Shown here: positions 25,501 through 26,792 of the stretch, piece after piece
How the letters are laid out: each line of letters opens with the position of its first letter
How positions within the stretch are numbered: the first letter of the stretch is position 1
Source: Acidobacteriota bacterium
GTDB taxonomy: Bacteria > Acidobacteriota > Polarisedimenticolia > J045
Reading direction: 5' to 3'
NCBI GenBank assembly: GCA_024276295.1
Contig: JAJRXN010000471.1
Location: forward strand, 1-26,792
Length of the DNA: 26,792 nt
Position numbers and translations under genes: made by a program
Notes under the pieces: model-generated
The model's database searches: none
Told to the model about the DNA's origin: nothing
What the model saw: the letters and a program-made list of their open reading frames with translations, nothing else

Positions 25501-26328
25501 TCAGCAGGACCGCGCGGCATGCAGCGCCGCGCCGTAGGCGCCCGTGAACTGCGGATGCTCCGGAACGGTCACCGGCCGGCCGAGCTTCTCCTCGAGCAGC
25601 TTCGGGATCGTCGGGTTGTGCGCCACGACCCCGCCGGTGGCGACGACCTGCCCTTCGAGCGTGTCCATCTCGACGATCCGCGCCACCACGGAGCGGAAGG
25701 CGCCACGGACGATCCCCTCGACCGGCTCGCCGCGCCGCAGGTGCGCCAGGATCTCGGTCTTGGCGAACACGGTGCAGAAGCTCCCGAGCGGAACGGCCCG
25801 GTCGGTGCTCGCCGCCAGCTCGTCGAGGCTGTCGACGTCGAGGCCGAGGCGCAGCGCGATCTCCTCGATGAATGCGCCGGTTCCCGCGGCGCACTTGCGG
25901 TTCATCCGGAAGCTCGAACGCCGTACTTCGCCGTCGACGTGGATGATCTTGTTGTCCTGGCCTCCGATGTCGACGATCGTCATCGCGCAGCGGAGCAGCT
26001 CCCAGCAGCCGGCGGCGTGACACGAGATCTCGGTCCGGGTCCCGTCGGCGAAGGCGACGTTGCTCCGTCCGTAGCCGGTCGAGACCGTTCGGGCGAGCCG
26101 CTCCCGCTGCACGCCGGCTTCCTGCAGTGCGCTGCCGAGGCACGCTTCCGCGGTGGCGGCGTAGTCGACCCCGGAGTGCCGCAGTGCGCGGGCCAGCACG
26201 GCGCCGCGCGCGTCGATCAGCACGAGCTTCGTGGCCGAGGCGCCGATGTCGACGCCGCAGAAGACGGGCGCCTCGTGCGCGGTGGAGCCGGACGAGCTCG
26301 ACCGCGGGGCCGGATCCCGGGCATCCAT
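25501..26328 (-). CDS. BcrA/BadF/HgdC-family ATPase, benzoyl-CoA reductase or dehydratase activator
   Basis: This canonical activator ATPase has 275 residues, including a 20-residue unconserved N-terminal extension. Motifs in order are GVDIGASATK (25-34), STGYGRSNV (83-91), IVDIGGQDNKII (118-129), RKCAAGTG (144-151) and GSFCTVFAKTEI (182-193), then TGGVVAHN (231-238). Cys146 and Cys185 are the cluster ligands. It couples ATP hydrolysis to one-electron transfer into the core subunits. It is preceded by a core-subunit gene with a one-base overlap (TGATG). With the divergent copy at 20065-20889 it could form the BcrA/BcrD heterodimer of a class I reductase; alone it could work as a homodimer, as HgdC does. 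Confidence 0.88.
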   Translation of the reverse strand: MDARDPAPRSSSSGSTAHEAPVFCGVDIGASATKLVLIDARGAVLARALRHSGVDYAATAEACLGSALQEAGVQRERLARTVSTGYGRSNVAFADGTRTEISCHAAGCWELLRCAMTIVDIGGQDNKIIHVDGEVRRSSFRMNRKCAAGTGAFIEEIALRLGLDVDSLDELAASTDRAVPLGSFCTVFAKTEILAHLRRGEPVEGIVRGAFRSVVARIVEMDTLEGQVVATGGVVAHNPTIPKLLEEKLGRPVTVPEHPQFTGAYGAALHAARSC

Positions 26329-26792
26329 CAGCCCCGCCGCTCCTCGATCTGCTCGATCAGCGCCTCGAACTGGGTCCGGGCCTGCTCGTCGGAGTAGAGT
26401 CGCAGGTCGTTGAGGTCGCCGTTGATCACGATGTACGGCACGCCCAGCTCGTCGGCCAGCCGGGCCGGGAGACCGTAGCGGTTGTTCGAGTTGTTGGGGC
26501 AGGTCTTGGCGTCGTGGAAGATCAGACCGTCCACGGCGTAGTCCTCGACCATCCGCGTCAGGTAGCGCTGCTTGTAGGCCTCGGAGCGCGCGATGAAGAT
26601 CTCGCTGTATGCACGCGCCATGCCGACGAACGGATCGTCCTCGCCGAGCCCCTCGAAGATCCAGCTGTTGCAGTAGGTCGAGGCCACGACGCAGGCCCGC
26701 GCACCGGCGAACGTCTCGGCGTGGTCGCGCAGCCGGCCCCAGACCGGCATGCCGTCCCAGTAGAAGCGGTACCGTTCGTCCTCGACCGCGGC
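26328..26792 (-). CDS. Benzoyl-CoA reductase/2-hydroxyacyl-CoA dehydratase core subunit, partial (C-terminal part)
   Basis: The gene runs off the right edge; 154 C-terminal residues are visible and there is no start in the window (the Met codon at 26750 is internal, because homology continues upstream as ERYRFYWDGMPVWGRL). The segment contains VVASTYCNSW, MARAYSEIF, FHDAKTCPNNSNNRYGL with a cluster-ligand Cys, and GDLNDLRLYSDEQ. These resemble BcrB/BzdO-type subunits of ATP-dependent benzoyl-CoA reductase. It aligns along its whole length with residues 604-745 of the fusion protein at 17801-20068, where ERFRFYWEGSPIW and TCPEHSN correspond. The two are probably the two different core subunits of one complex, encoded in convergent operons. 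Confidence 0.83.
   Translation of the reverse strand, partial: AAVEDERYRFYWDGMPVWGRLRDHAETFAGARACVVASTYCNSWIFEGLGEDDPFVGMARAYSEIFIARSEAYKQRYLTRMVEDYAVDGLIFHDAKTCPNNSNNRYGLPARLADELGVPYIVINGDLNDLRLYSDEQARTQFEALIEQIEERRG

Noticed and set aside
17801..26792. Class II (tungsten, BamB-I) benzoyl-CoA reductase
   Set aside because: No aldehyde oxidoreductase-like BamB or associated subunits are present; the core and ATPase subunits are of the ATP-dependent family.

Overview
The window is a very GC-rich bacterial chromosome segment (about 68-70 % G+C by eye), densely packed with genes joined by 1- to 11-base overlaps. I see no tRNA, rRNA, insertion sequence, CRISPR array or phage gene. The gene content points to a respiring bacterium with menaquinone-type succinate dehydrogenase that can also degrade aromatic acids anaerobically. 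Acidobacteriota, Myxococcota or another deep GC-rich lineage would fit, but the sequence read by eye does not fix the phylum.

Left third (1-8586), housekeeping: on the minus strand lie poly(A) polymerase (pcnB) and a three-gene B-type succinate dehydrogenase/fumarate reductase operon (sdhC-sdhA-sdhB). On the plus strand follow a secreted protein of unknown function, an NrnA-type DHH/DHHA1 phosphoesterase, a stand-alone proline dehydrogenase and a calcineurin-like phosphohydrolase.

Middle (8587-21959), one long plus-strand operon of twelve genes. It starts downstream of a perfect 7-2-7 inverted repeat that looks like a TetR operator. It encodes: (a) a molybdenum hydroxylase resembling 4-hydroxybenzoyl-CoA reductase (FAD subunit plus a fused [2Fe-2S]/Mo subunit), a TetR regulator, a MocA-like nucleotidyltransferase and an XdhC-like chaperone; (b) a short-chain dehydrogenase, a thiolase and its DUF35 zinc partner, for beta-oxidation or thiolysis of an acyl-CoA; (c) dienoyl-CoA hydratase (dch), a 755-residue protein joining a ketopantoate-reductase domain to a benzoyl-CoA reductase/2-hydroxyacyl-CoA dehydratase subunit, a divergent activator ATPase, and 6-hydroxycyclohexenecarbonyl-CoA dehydrogenase (had).

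Right end (21973-26792), a convergent minus-strand operon: a second benzoyl-CoA reductase-type core subunit (cut by the window edge), a canonical BcrA/HgdC-type ATPase, an ADP-forming acyl-CoA synthetase and a sodium:solute symporter.

Taken together, the genes suggest uptake of an aromatic acid, ADP-forming CoA activation, side-chain thiolysis and/or 4-dehydroxylation to benzoyl-CoA, ATP-driven dearomatisation by a class I-like benzoyl-CoA reductase, and modified beta-oxidation by Dch and Had. The ring-opening hydrolase (Oah) and the ferredoxin are not in the window. The most unusual object is the ketopantoate reductase-benzoyl-CoA reductase fusion at 17801-20068.
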